Origin: Tuctoria greenei
Taxonomy: Eukaryota > Streptophyta > Magnoliopsida > Poales > Poaceae
Length of the DNA stretch: 64,000 bases
Assembly (NCBI GenBank): GCA_036927565.1
Contig: JAYESD010000005.1
Span: 149,991,196-150,055,195 of the forward strand
Direction of reading: 5' to 3'
The notes under the pieces: generated by a model
Database searches by the model: none
Told to the model about the DNA's origin: nothing
What the model saw: only the letters and a program-made list of their open reading frames with translations
In this document: positions 1 to 11,021 of the stretch, in pieces
Layout: each line of letters starts with the position of its first letter
How positions within the stretch are numbered: the first letter of the stretch is position 1
Program-made: the position numbers and the translations under genes

Positions 1-95
1 TGATCTGTGCTGTTAAGAAATACAAACAAGCATTTCAGGCGCCATTGTCGGCGATAGCTTTGATTGGTTAATCGTTGTCAATAGTCATGAAACAA

Positions 96-945
96 ATTTG
101 GGTCAAAAACAATGAATATGAAGGTATTGTAGACGTCGTTGGAAGGTGTTTGCACATGTGAAAGGGGTGCGTGGATGTGGTAATATGGTTTCAGGATTTG
201 ATGAAGAGATATGAACGTGAAGATATGGTCGGGGAGTTCCAACAGGCTAGATTATGCCTCAGGTCGCGGCTGAGGTGTTATGGTTCGTTTATAGACGTTT
301 TTTGAGTTGGTTATGTTTAGATTTCATGTTGACCAAGAAGTTGAGTTATTTTAGGAATATCTAGGACGCTCCTAAGGTGTTTGGAAGTCTTAAAATTGCT
401 TCTATCTACGTATGGAAGAGTCTTCAGCAGTTAAGGAAAGTTTTAGTTGAAACTCAGTATGATCAGAGAGTCCTAGTTGGATTGTAGTTGCCTTAGGGCT
501 GGTTATATAAGAAAGGTTGGCAAGAGCTCATGGGTACACGACTTGTGACTATGCCTATTGTGTTTTGATCAATAAAATTCGTAGTTTACAGCAGTAATGC
601 TTCCTTGTTTGTCTAACTTATTTTGGCAAGTTTTTATAGTCGAGTTTCTGGTCAGCCAGATATTCATCAGTGTTTCAGTCATAACTCGTGTTTTACTTAT
701 CCAATTGGCGTGATTCTTTTTGTTTTGTCTTCACAACTTGATTCTCTATCATCGGTTAAAATTTCACGGTCATTTGATATCTGATTTTTGAGTTACATGA
801 GTTTCTTTGCAGCATTGTAGATCTGATTTCAACTCGGGTAGGACAGATTGACATTTGCTCAATCATTTGATCATAACTTGAGTTTTTCTCAATGAGTGTT
901 TGTGATTATTGATGTAGTGTCTTTGTGACGTAATTCTATACAATC
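96..945 (+). repeat. copia-1 5' LTR, truncated
   Basis: This stretch aligns by eye with the LTRs at 11022-13669 and 15950-17656. It shares the block around 'ggctggttatataag' (TATA-like box at 503-510) and the 'aataaaattcgtag' block (polyadenylation-like signal at 571-576). The terminal 'gatcctac' end of the other LTR copies is absent; the sequence switches to RT coding sequence near 946. Bases 1-95 do not match the other LTR copies and I see nothing recognisable in them. Confidence 0.75.
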
Positions 946-1696
946 TATAATGAATCTTGGCTTATTGCCATGCAAGAAGATCTAAAACTTTTTTGAAAGA
1001 AATAATATTTGGAAACTTGTACCTCCACCTCATGATCACGAATAAATTGAAACTAAATGGGTGCTTAAAAATATATAAATTGAGGATGGGGTTGTGGTTA
1101 GGAATAAAGCTAGATTGGTTGCTCAAGGTTTCACACAAGTTGAAGGTCTAGATTTTTTATGAAACTTTTGCGCTTGATGCTAGATTAGAAGCCATAAGAA
1201 TTTTATTAAATGGATGTGAAAAGTGCTTTTTTTAATGGCTACATAGATGAGGAGGTTTATATTAAGCAACCATCTGATTTTGAAAATCCAGATTTCTGTA
1301 ATCATGTTTACAAACTGTCCAAAGCTTTGTATGGTCTTGAACAAGCCCCTAGAGCATGGTATGACAGGTTAAAAATTGTTTTACTTGAAAAGGGGTTTAC
1401 CATGGGCAAGGTTGATAAAACTCTTTCTGTGCTTAAGTATAGGAATGACTCACTATTTGCTCAACTGTATGTGGATGATATTATCTTTGGTTGTGCTTCT
1501 CATGATCTTGTATCCAAGTTTTCAACTATTACGACTTCAAAATTTGAGATGAGTATGATGGGAGAACTCACCTTCTTTTTGGGGCTGTAAATTAAACAAA
1601 CTAAGGAGGAAACCTTTCTGCATGAAACGAAGTATACGAAAGACCTCCTTAGGCGTTTCAACATGGAAAATAGCAAGCCTCTTCGCGCACCAATGG
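946..1696 (+). pseudogene. copia-1 pol, reverse transcriptase part
   Basis: Copia-type reverse transcriptase fragment. The first about 230 bases (946-1180) read in shifting frames as the RT entry region, with stops. From 1210 a clean frame carries the copia signature DVKSAFFNG, then LYGLEQAPRAWYD and the catalytic YVDDI box (about 1468-1482), and continues past a stop at 1588-1590 to the KYTKDLL region. The gene is cut at 1696 by the CRM element; the codons resume in frame at 9226 once one copy of the 5-bp duplication AATGG is discounted. RT would copy element RNA to DNA, but the stops, the frameshifts and the missing upstream domains mean it is dead. Confidence 0.9.
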
Positions 1697-2559
1697 TGGT
1701 GAGTAGGTTTAGACCCGATCTTCCGAAAGGTATGTCGATTGTGATGGAGAACTCGACGTTGATGATCCGCGACACTCGAGCGGTTCGAGTACCCCTGCAA
1801 TCACTACACCATGGCTCCGTTGGTTATCAACCGTGCTACACACGCTTGATTTCACCAAGAAGGCTAATCCCTGCAAGTGCAACTGAGAACATGAGCAAGA
1901 ACGTCGAAGACAAGACCAGAATTCGCGAAGTTGGGGTCTCGCAAACCGTAGAACGGCGATATTATTGATCTAAGCAAAACCCACCGAATATGACCGGCGG
2001 CTGCAGTATTTATAGGCTAGGGTTTGACTAGAACAGAATTAGATGCATCCCTAATGGACTCTTACGGGATACAAGGCCCAAAGGCCCGATTCGGTGGTGC
2101 AGCACCAGACAGAAATCTGGACTCGACTTGTTTCAACGATTTCCAAAGACTCCTGAAGAATTTTGAGGTGGGACCAGCACCATTGGAAATTTTATCTTCT
2201 CCTCTTTCCGTGCATATGTAGAACGTCGAAAATGGAGTTTGTATGCCTCCTGGGCGTCCGTTTTAAGGTGGACTGCTCTTGGACTCCGAGTTGAACTCGA
2301 GTTCGAGTTGCAAACTGTTTCCATCAACTTGTGGATGTCCTAGCTGGTTCTCCATGCTCCCAATGACTCTTTCCTTCACTTTTTGATCTTCCCATTATTC
2401 CTAATAACAATTAAATCATCACATAGCAATCTATTCTAAAATTCACATGCAAAAGAAGTTAGGAACGAATTCACCCGCTGATTTAATAACAGTGCTCGTG
2501 CTCTTGTGATTGGTCCTTGCAGTTCAATGTGCGTCTCTGCTGTTGTGATTTCCTCATCA
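1697..2559 (-). repeat. CRM element 3' LTR (left copy)
   Basis: An 863-bp LTR on the minus strand, pairing with 8357-9220. It starts 'tggtgagtagg' and ends 'tcctcatca' on the plus strand. A TATAAATA-like promoter box in minus orientation lies near 2003-2016. The pol reading frame enters this LTR and stops at 2436-2438, so part of the LTR is also coding. Confidence 0.92.
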
Positions 2560-3477
2560 TTCTCCCCCTCTTGAATTGGAGTTGTCTTCGACTCAAGTTC
2601 ATCTTCTTCTCCCAAGTATGGTCACAAATCTGAAATGTTAAATGTAGGACTAACCCCAAAATCGGGAGGCAATTCAAGCTTATATGCATTATCATTAATC
2701 TTTTCAACGATCTTAAAAGGACCAGCAGCTCGTGGCATAAGTTTAGATTTTCTCAAGTCGGGAAATCTCTCTTTTCTCAAATGTAACCACACCAAATCAC
2801 CCGGTTCAAGTTTTACTTCTTTTCTACCTTTACTACCTGTAATCCTATACTTCTCATTCATGATTTCAATATTTTTCTTTGTAGTTTCATGCATCTTAAG
2901 AATGAAGTCAGATCGTTGTGTAGCATCCAAATTTATAGTTTCAGAAGGAGGCAAAGGTAGTAAATCAATAGGAGCACGGGGATTGAAACCATACACTACC
3001 TGGAATGGACTTACCTTTGTTGTGGGGTGAACGGATCTGTTGTAAGCAAATTCTATATGTGGTGAACACTCCTCCCACAACTTCAAATATTTTTTTTGAG
3101 ACAGCCCGCAACATAGTGGATAAAGTACGATTAACTAACTCGGTCTGTCCATCCGTTTGTGGGTGCCATGTAGTTGAAAACAGCAACTTGGTTCCCAATT
3201 TATACCACAAAGTTCTCCAAAAATGACTTAAAAATTTTGCATCACGATAAGAAACAATGGTATTTGGCACACCATGTAAACGAACAATTTCTCTCATAAA
3301 TAAATCAGCAATGTGTGAGGCATTATCATTCTTATGATAAGGTATAAAGTGTGCCATCTTGGAAAAACGATCAACAACTACAAAAATACTATCCCTCCCC
3401 CTCTTAGTCCAAGGCAATCCCAAAACAAAGTCCATAGAAATATCCTCCCAAGGTACACTAGGAACAGGAAGAGGCAT
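2436..3477 (-). pseudogene. CRM integrase, C-terminal domain running into LTR
   Basis: Integrase core and C-terminal region. Readable pieces are the WEDISMDFVLGLP segment (first catalytic Asp), DRFSKMAHFIP, the second-Asp position in VSYRDAKF, HPQTDGQTE(L)VNRTL with the catalytic Glu position, and then FAYNRSVHPTT and GDLVWLHLRKERFP. A frameshift near 3080 splits it, and a stop at 2622-2624 falls just before the tail. The same frame then crosses the polypurine tract (2560-2573) into the LTR, encoding ELQGPITRARA before ending at 2436. This tail is the CR-type C-terminus of CRM elements, thought to influence integration targeting. Integrase would join the cDNA to the host chromosome; this copy is inactive. 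Confidence 0.88.
2560..2573 (-). other. CRM polypurine tract
   Basis: On the minus strand this reads as a purine run (AGAGGGGGAGAA) directly before the LTR start. It would prime plus-strand DNA synthesis. It also lies within the pol reading frame, coding for part of the QEGEND segment. Confidence 0.85.
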
Positions 3478-3528
3478 ATAAAGACCATGTGGGTTAAGGC
3501 GAGACTTAGCTTTGTTGCAAGTACTGCA

Positions 3529-5313
3529 TCATGACACGTAGCGCTCGACATCACGCCTCATCTTTGGCCAAAAGAAGTGTGTGGACAGCACGTCTTCAGT
3601 TTTCTTCACTCTAAAATGTCCCATCAAACCTCCTCCATGTGCTTCTTGCAAAAGTAATAGACGAACGGAGCTAGCTGGAACGCATAGCTTGTTAGCACGA
3701 TAGAGGAGACCCTCTCGCAGCACATATTTATTCCAAATTCTTCCTTCTCTACAATTTTCAAAAGCTTCTTTGAAGTCCAAATCAGTAGGATATAATGCTT
3801 TAATTGTTTCCAAACCAAAGATTTTATGATCAAGTTGGGACATCATGGTATAACGCCTAGATAATGCATCGGCAATGATATTTTCCTTCCCTTTCTTATG
3901 CTTAATGTTGTATGGAAATGATTCTATGAACTCAATCCATTTAGCATGTCATTTATTCAGATTGGTTTGACACTTAAGATACTTCAATGGTTCATGATCG
4001 GAATGTATGACAAACTCCTTAGACCAAAGATAATGTTGCCAAGTTTGCAATACACGCACTAAGGCATACAATTGCTTATCATAAGTAGAATAATTCAGGG
4101 AAGGACCATGAAGTTTTTCACTAAAGAAAGCAACGGGTTTACCTTCTTGTATGAGAACTCCTCCAATACCAATGTCGCTTGCATCACATTCTAGCTCAAA
4201 GGTCTTGTCAAAATCAAGAAGTTGTAGCAACGGTGCTTGTGTAATCGATTTGAGGACATCAAAAGCTTGTTGCTGCTGTTTGCTCCATCGAAATGGAACT
4301 CCCTTCTCCGTTAGCTCATGTAGAGGTGCTGCAATGGAGCTGAAATCCCGCACAATGCGCCGATAAAAACCTGCAAGACCAAGAAAACTACGAACCTGTG
4401 TGACGGTTGTTGGGGCTGGCCAGCTGGTGATGTCAATTTTTGCCTCATCCATCTCAATTCGCTTCGAGGAAACGACATAACCGAGAAATGAGACTCGATT
4501 GGTGCAAAAGACACACTTTTCGAGGTTACCAAACAAACGTGCATCTCTCAAAAAAGTAAAAATAGCACGTAAATGATCAAGATGTTCATCATAAGACTTG
4601 CTGTAAATGAGGATATCATCGAAGTAAACCACCACAAATTGTCCAATGAAAGCACGTAAAACCTCGTTCATTAATCGCATAAAGGTGTTGGGTGCATTAG
4701 TTAAACCAAAAGGCATGACTAACCACTCAAAAAGTCCAAACTTGTTTTTAAATGCAGTTTTCCATTCATCTCCTAGTGGCATTCTGATTTGGTGGTAACC
4801 ACTACGCAAGTCAATTTTTGTGAAGATCATAGAACCACTCAATTCATCAAGCATGTCATCTAATCGAGGAATAGGATAACGATATCTAATGGTGATGTTG
4901 TTAATCGCTTGATAATCAACACACATGCGCCAACTACCATCTTTCTTAGGAACCAAAAGAACAGGAACAGAACAAGGGCTAAAGTTTTCACGAATGTACC
5001 CGCGGTCCAAAAGATCTTGGAATTGTCGCTGAGTTTCCTTAGGTTCTTGTGGGTTCGCCCTGTATGCTGCACGATTTGGCAAACTTGCTCCTGGAATCAA
5101 ATCGACCTTATGTTCAATGCCTCTCATCGGTGGTAAACCATGGGGTATCTCGGAGGGAAACACATCCTCAAACTCCTGCAAAAGGTTAGCAACAGCAGGG
5201 GGCAATGCAATAGACAATTCATGAAGTGAAAACATGGCTTCTTTGCAAACTAAAGCATAGCACATCCCCTTAGCATCGAATAAATCAGCAAGTTCAGATT
5301 TAGTTGCGAGCAA
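3529..5313 (-). pseudogene. CRM reverse transcriptase, RNase H and integrase zinc domain
   Basis: From 5313 the minus frame carries the end of the protease linker, then gypsy RT with VPKKDGSWRMCVDYQAIN, LPFG-like 'VMPFGLTNAP' and the catalytic box VVYFDDILIYS (about 4590-4630). RNase H follows (FELECDASDIGIGGVL, YALVRVLQTWQHYL). A stop at 3949-3951, in the codon before HAKW, looks like a CGA-to-TGA change and breaks the frame. Beyond it, ADALSRRYT and the integrase zinc region HGGGLMGHF...VERYVS continue to another stop at 3529. These enzymes would make and trim the cDNA. Length and order are normal for the family; the stops make it a pseudogene. Confidence 0.92.
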
Positions 5314-5324
5314 CGATGGTGATT

Positions 5325-6125
5325 TTAACTTAATAACTTGCTGTTTTCAGATTCTAATTTTGTTGCTTTGCCATCACAAATTTTACTCTTCTCAAAATGC
5401 ACAATTTCAGCAGGAGTCATGGGGAGCAAAGTGATTTTCTTTCCCTTATGCATGAGAGTATATTTATTGGTTCTACCATGATGAATAGCATCTGTATCAA
5501 ATTCCCAAGGACGACCCAATAAAAGAGAACAAGCATCCATAGGAACAACATCAAAATCAGCAAAATCATGGTATGAACCAATTGAAAAATGTATTCTTGC
5601 TGTTGGTGTTACCCGAACCTTACCGCTGTTGTTGAACCATTGAATGTGGTACGGATGAGGGTGTGCTCTTGTTGTCAAACCGAGTTTCTTGACGACGTCC
5701 GTGTTCACCAAGTTATTGCAGCTACCTCCATCAATTATAGTGTGTACACGGCAGTCCTTGACGACGAGAAACATGTGGAAGAGGTTGTGTCGTTGTAGCT
5801 TGTCGTCGGTCTCAACTTTGGAGCTCAAGGCACGCTGCACAATGATGCTCCTATAGTTCTCCATCGCCGCTGTACCAAGTACCTCTTCTTTGGTGTGTTC
5901 GTCATTTGGATTTGTAAAGTCTGTAGCAAGAGAATATTCATCTTCAACATCCGAAGTACTATCATACCCGCCATCGTCGCGTGCTATGTATGCTCGTTTG
6001 CTCGGGCAATCTCTCATCATATGACCAAGTCCCTGGCAGCGGTGACACTTAATGTCGGAAGTACAACCTGTAGAAGGAGTGGACGATGAAGGCTTGAATG
6101 ATGTAGCCTTGCTGCCTTCCGACAT
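5325..6125 (-). pseudogene. CRM nucleocapsid zinc knuckle and aspartic protease
   Basis: The minus frame begins after a serine/threonine-rich linker. It holds a CCHC zinc knuckle (CHRCQGLGHMMRDC, about residues 27-40 of this frame) and a retropepsin-like protease, whose active-site segment reads IIDGGSCNNLV, the usual plant gypsy form of the D-[ST]-G motif; LLLGRPWEFDTDA follows. The knuckle binds RNA and the protease cleaves the polyprotein. A stop at the end (5325) separates it from the RT frame, and a frameshift plus a stop (near 6150-6230) separates it from gag. Confidence 0.88.
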
Positions 6126-6223
6126 GCGAGAAGGTTGAGCAGCAGGTATAGTTCATTGGGTGTCATTGGGTGGTGTAGTCGCTGCACGGGGGGTCGAAGA
6201 TGGTGCTGTTTTGGATGGTGTAG

Positions 6224-7086
6224 TCACTGCATGCAGCGTGAAGTTGCTCCTTGTGCATGTTGTTGTTGTTGTTGGCCCTGCAATTCTTTTTCTGCCAACA
6301 TAGCAAGCTGAAACAATCTGTTAATAGTATCATAGTCCTTGTAATCAACAATGTCCTGAATTTCATGACTCAACCCCTCATAAAAACGAGCTATTTTATC
6401 ATCCATGTCCTCTATTACCCCACAACGCAGCATACCCTTTTGTAACTGTTGATAATACTCCTCTACGGACATGTTACCTTGGTCTAAGCGCTGCAATTTT
6501 TTGCGAAGGTCCCGCTGAAAAGACAGAGGAACAAATCGAACACGCATAGCTTCCTTTAATCTATCCCATGTTGGAGGATCAGTTCTTGTTTTAACAATTT
6601 CATTCCACCATATGATAGCAAAGTCCTTAAACTCACTAGTGGCTTGACGAACTCTTTGTTTTTCAGGAACAAGATTGGAATTAAATTTTTGCTCTACTGT
6701 CATCTCCCAATCAAGATAAGCCTCAACATCATATGCACCAGAAAAAGAGGGTATAGTAAATTTCACTTTAGCAAAAGGATCATCAGGAGGACGATTATAA
6801 TTGTTATGATTATTACCTCCCATACCTCGACGATAAAGTGGCAGTCTTGGCTGATTCTTGTGATCTTCCAGTTCATCATAAGCATTGTCTTCTTGTCTTC
6901 CAGCGAGAGGCAATCGAGCCTCAAAAGTATTCATCCAAAAAGCAAGATCATCCAGTTGGTGAGTCAAGTTCGCCAATGACTCCTACGTTGCTGTGTTGTA
7001 TTTGGCGAACATATTCGTCATGGTCTTCATCATATCACGTATCTCAACATGTTGAACACATTTGTCATCATTGTCTTCTCCTGCCA
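6224..7086 (-). pseudogene. CRM gag (capsid)
   Basis: The start is taken at the ATG at 7086 (MAGEDNDDKCVQH). A stop near 6981 interrupts the frame, which then continues with the capsid: FTIPSFSGAYDVEAYLDWE, FAIIWWNEIVK, VEEYYQQLQKG, FYEGLSHEIQDIV. These are typical Ty3/gypsy gag landmarks. A CAG-type run gives QGQQQQQ near the end, and the frame closes at 6224 just before the nucleocapsid part. Gag would form the cytoplasmic virus-like particle. Confidence 0.88.
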
Positions 7087-8344
7087 TTGTTAGTAGGAAA
7101 CAAAAGACAAAAAAAAATATGTTATCCCTATCAAAAATAGTGACAATGTGGAAGGTGGAAAAAAACAATCTCTCTCGCTCAAGCGTCTTACCATGCTCTT
7201 ACAAGTGTTCTTATCGACACAGCAGGTGGTGTGGACGCTGAGATGAACCAATGAAGCGTGGGATGATTACAAAGGTTCCTGTTATACTCAAGAGAAAAGT
7301 GGAGCTTGGATGGCACAATATGGTGGCTAATAAGCAGAAAATCGTTAACAGCTAAACAAAGTTGAGTAAGTATTCAATGTAGGAAACTGTTGCTAGTCCA
7401 CCGAGTGCCCTAGAGCCTAGCATAATACAAGGAAGTATCATGGAAAAAGAAAGACAGAATGATATAGCCAACAAAACAGCACCAAGTGGTATAGGCCAAT
7501 TGCTTTAATATGCGTGCTCTTCACTATTTTTTTCTTTTTTGTAATATTTTTTTGATATTTTTTTCTTTACTCAGGAGCACAAATATAGGAAGCACACAAA
7601 TTTACAGCTCAATTGGATGTAATATGCGGCCTATAAGAAATCAAGAAAATTCTTTAAAATTCGTGTTGAAACTTCGGAGGCCGGATAGCCTATCTTCCGT
7701 GGGGAATTTGGGCAATCTAATTTCACTGAACGCGGCTATGCCACGGAAAATCAGATGCGAAATTTCGCGTAGATGAATTTGTTAAAAAAAAATGCCCGAT
7801 TTCGAGTTCGTATGCAAAAGTTATGGCCGTTTTAAGGTAGGCTGTCCGAGTTACGTTTTTTTGGATGTTGATTCCAACTCGATTTGAGAACAGAACTCAC
7901 AATCGGATATGAAAACGATCGGGAATTTGCACAGCAACTAATGGGGTGGTGTGTGATGATTCGAGGATGAATGGCACAAAGGTTTGTCACCTAACCTAGG
8001 GCTGGTGATACGGGAGTTCACGCAAGGCGGCTAGCTAGGGCAAACCGATGAACGTGGTGGATCAGTTTGTTATTTAGGGATTGTGGAATAGGTGTCGAAT
8101 AGCAAGAAAACAAGGACGAAACACGATAACTAGGACCCAAAACACAAAGCTAAACCAGCACAATACTCGACCACACGAATGCAAACTCAACAATGCAAAC
8201 CGAAAAACGAAACTGCAGACACTATAGTCTGGGAAGCGGTAAAAAAGATATAATTTTTTTGGTGGCTTTTTTGTGGACTCTAGGTACGAAACAAAATCAA
8301 TCTAATGTAAGGAAAACAAAGATACCTCACGGGCAATCTGGAAA
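7087..8344 (-). other. CRM 5' untranslated leader
   Basis: About 1.26 kb between the primer site and the gag start on the minus strand. No gene is apparent. It contains T-rich stretches (7510-7570). The same leader type, with a gag-proximal block (7080-7260), is recognisable in the CRM-B copies at 29220-29460 and 33840-34040. Confidence 0.75.
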
Positions 8345-8354
8345 TCTGATACCA
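8345..8354 (-). other. CRM primer-binding site, initiator-Met tRNA
   Basis: Read on the minus strand, the bases next to the right LTR are ATTGGTATCAGAT. The core TGGTATCAGA is complementary to the 3' end of plant initiator-Met tRNA, the usual primer for this group. Confidence 0.88.
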
Positions 8355-8356
8355 AT

Positions 8357-9220
8357 TGATGAGTAGGTTTATGCCCGATCTTCCGAATGGTATGTCGATT
8401 GGGGTTGAGAACTCAACGTTGATGATCCGCGGCACTCGAGCGGTTCGAGTACCCCTGCAATCACTACACCAAGGCTCTGTTGGTTATCAACCATGCTGCA
8501 CATGCTTGACCTCGCCAAGAAGGCTAATCCCTGCAAGTGCAACCGAGAACACGAGCAAGAACGTCGAAGACACGATCGGAAATCGCGAAGTTGGGGTCTC
8601 ACAAACCATAGAACGGCGATATTATTGATCTAAGCAAAACCCACCGAATATGACTGGCGGCTGCAGTATTTATAGGCTAGGGTTTGACCAAAACACAATT
8701 AGACGTGTCCCTAATGGACTCTTACGGGATACAAGGCCCAAAGGCCCGATTCGGTGGCGCAGCACCGGACAGAAATCTGGACTCGACTTGTTTTGAAGAT
8801 TTCCAACGACTCCGAAAGAATTTTGATGTGGGACCAGAATCATTAGAAAGTTTATCTTCTTCTCTTTCCGTGCATATGTAGAACGTCGAAAATGGAGTCG
8901 GTATGCCTCCTGGGCGTCTGTTTTAAGGTGGACTGCTCCTGGACTCCGAGTTGAACTCGAGTCCGAGTTGTAAACTGTTTCCATCAACTTGTGGACATCC
9001 CAGCTGGTTCTCCACGCTCCCAAGGCCTCTTTCCTTCAATTTTTGATCTTCTCCTTCATTCCTAATAACAATTAAATCATCACATAGCAATCTATTCTCA
9101 AACTCACATGCAAAAGAAGTTAGGAACAAATTCACCTGCTGATTTAATAACCGTGCTCGTGCTCTTGTGATTGGTCCTTGCAGTTCAATGTGCATCTCCG
9201 CTGTTGTGAAGTCCTCATCA
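8357..9220 (-). repeat. CRM element 5' LTR (right copy)
   Basis: An 864-bp LTR pairing with 1697-2559. It carries a TATAAATA-like box in minus orientation near 8663-8676. The frame that corresponds to the pol tail (ELQGPITRARA) is better preserved here than in the left copy. Confidence 0.92.
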
Positions 9221-9225
9221 AATGG

Positions 9226-9918
9226 GAACAACATCAACACTTGAACTTGATGAAGATGGTGATCCGGTCGATAAAAAAGAATATGGAAGCATAGTTGGAT
9301 CTCTTTTGTACCTCACGGGATGAAGACCGGACATACAATTCGGTGTATGTCTTTGTGCAAAATTTCAAGCTTCCCCACACGCTTCACATTGTGAAGCCGT
9401 CTAAAGGAATCTGAGATATTTACATTGTACTTAAGGATTTGGCATTTTTCTTCCTTCTTCCAAAATAGATACTTTGAAAGCTTTTTCGAATGCTGATTTT
9501 GGGGGTTGTAGGATTGGTAGGAAAAGTACTTTAGGTGCTTGTCATTTTCTAATTAATTCACTTGGTTCTTGGTTCTCTAGAAAACAAATTTCAGTCGCAC
9601 AATCCACGGCCGAATCTGAATATGTAGATGCTGCTAGCGCTTGCTCACAAAATTTATGGATTGTTCAAACACTTAGGGACTATGGGGTTGATTTTGATAG
9701 TGTTCTGCTATTTTGTGACAACACAAGTGCCATTAGCATTGCTAAAAACCCTGTGCAGCACACTTGAACAAAGCACATTGATATTAGGTATCATTTTCTC
9801 CTTGATAATGTTGAAAAAGGAAACATTATGCTCCACCATGTAGACAACGAACAACAATGGGCTGACATTTTTACAAAACATTTGGATTTCACTCGTTTTT
9901 CTTTCATTCGTAGTTAAC
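9226..9918 (+). pseudogene. copia-1 pol, RT end and RNase H
   Basis: Continuation of the copia pol beyond the CRM insertion: the connection segment (VGSLLYL) with a stop inside it, then RNase H from about 9450. The first catalytic Asp sits in SNADFGGC. RKSTLGACHFL, AQSTAESEYV and LLFCDNTSAI follow. A TGA at 9765-9767 replaces the conserved Arg codon before TKHIDIRYHF. The frame then runs on through ADIFTK and ends near 9917. RNase H would remove template RNA during cDNA synthesis. The gene is inactive. Confidence 0.9.
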
Positions 9919-9945
9919 TAGGGGTTATGCATACTCATTCCTTAA

Positions 9946-10145
9946 ATTTAAGGAGAGTTTTGCAACTTGGGAAGTCTATGTGTGAATCTAAAATTAAAAA
10001 AAAAATTATATGAGCATAAGTGGTTCATACATATATGACTTTGTAATTTAAGGAGAGTTTTGCAACTTGGGAAGTCTATGTGTGGATCTCAAATTAAAAA
10101 AAAATTATATGAGCATAAGTGGTTCATACATATATGACTTTGTAA
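9946..10145 (+). repeat. 100-bp tandem duplication in copia-1 tail
   Basis: Two consecutive copies of a 100-bp unit that starts near 'aatttaaggagagttttgc'. The copies begin about 9946 and 10046 and differ at only a few positions (one base in an A-run, gaatct versus ggatct). The duplication lies just downstream of the pol stop. Confidence 0.92.
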
Positions 10146-11021
10146 TTCCTTTTACACGCTGAAAGTTCTTACTACATTACTCGTTTATACATTTTGTAGT
10201 TTTTTCCATAACTAGTAATTGGAATAAATACTTACACAATATCTGGTCATGATTGAACTATCTTGCTGTCTTGAACTTGTTGAAAAATCACAAGTGCTTT
10301 TAATCATGAAAAATTAATCAATTGACAACCCACATATCTGAAAAAAAAATCAAGAGAATATGCATGCATCACACTTCTTCTTTTAACATTGCTTATCATG
10401 GCGCTTTGATATGAACTTCGAAGGAGTTGTGAATGACTAAAACCATGTCCTTAAGCTTCTGATTGTCAAATGATATAACATTAGCTTGGTTGGTTAAAAT
10501 AAGGTTGTTGTGACATATAATCTCTTGCAAATCTCACATGATCAAAATTTGTGCTTTAAATGATAATGAAAATGTAGCAACATGAGTCTGCTTTCAGGTT
10601 TTTGAAATAGTTAAGTTTGTGAGATCATGACTTGCTTAAATTGAAATTACACTTAGTCTCTAGCATGACTTACACTATTTTATGTATTTCATTGATGTGA
10701 TAGTGTAAGTTACTTGATAGTATGGTTTGGATGAGCTTTGTTTTATATGTATATGTCATATTATGCTCATAACAAATTAAAATTGTCTTTTATACCTTGT
10801 TGAATGCATTGTCAAATGTGGAGAATTTGGTCACACATTGCGCATTCAACACGTTCTTTTTAGGAGGAGTATACATCCTTAGGGGAAGAGTTTTTTGTTT
10901 TCTTTTCATTTGATTTTTTATTTTCAAAATGGGGTAGAAAATTTTTATCAAAACTTTTCATGAAACATGAATGTCAATGGCTTTGTAGTGGTGTTGCTAA
11001 TGCATTCATCAAGGAAGAGAT
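10146..11021 (+). other. copia-1 3' non-coding tail with polypurine tract
   Basis: AT-rich DNA between the pol stop and the 3' LTR with no open gene. It ends with a purine run (aaggaagaga, 11011-11020) that corresponds to the better-preserved tract at 15939-15949 in the second copy of the family. Confidence 0.7.

Larger units (their letters stand above)
1697..9220 (-). mobile_element. CRM-clade Ty3/gypsy element, full length
   Basis: Complete 7,524-bp minus-strand chromovirus. The two LTRs (1697-2559 and 8357-9220) both start TG and end CA. The target duplication AATGG lies at 1692-1696 and 9221-9225, and removing the element rejoins the copia-1 codons. The primer site just inside the right LTR matches initiator-Met tRNA, and a polypurine tract lies beside the left LTR. 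Gag, CCHC, protease, RT, RNase H and integrase follow in order. The pol frame runs through the polypurine tract into the LTR and encodes a GPITRARA motif, as is known for the CRM (centromeric retrotransposon) clade. Several stops and frameshifts make it non-autonomous now. The two LTRs differ at about 26 of the first 310 positions (hand alignment). Confidence 0.93.
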
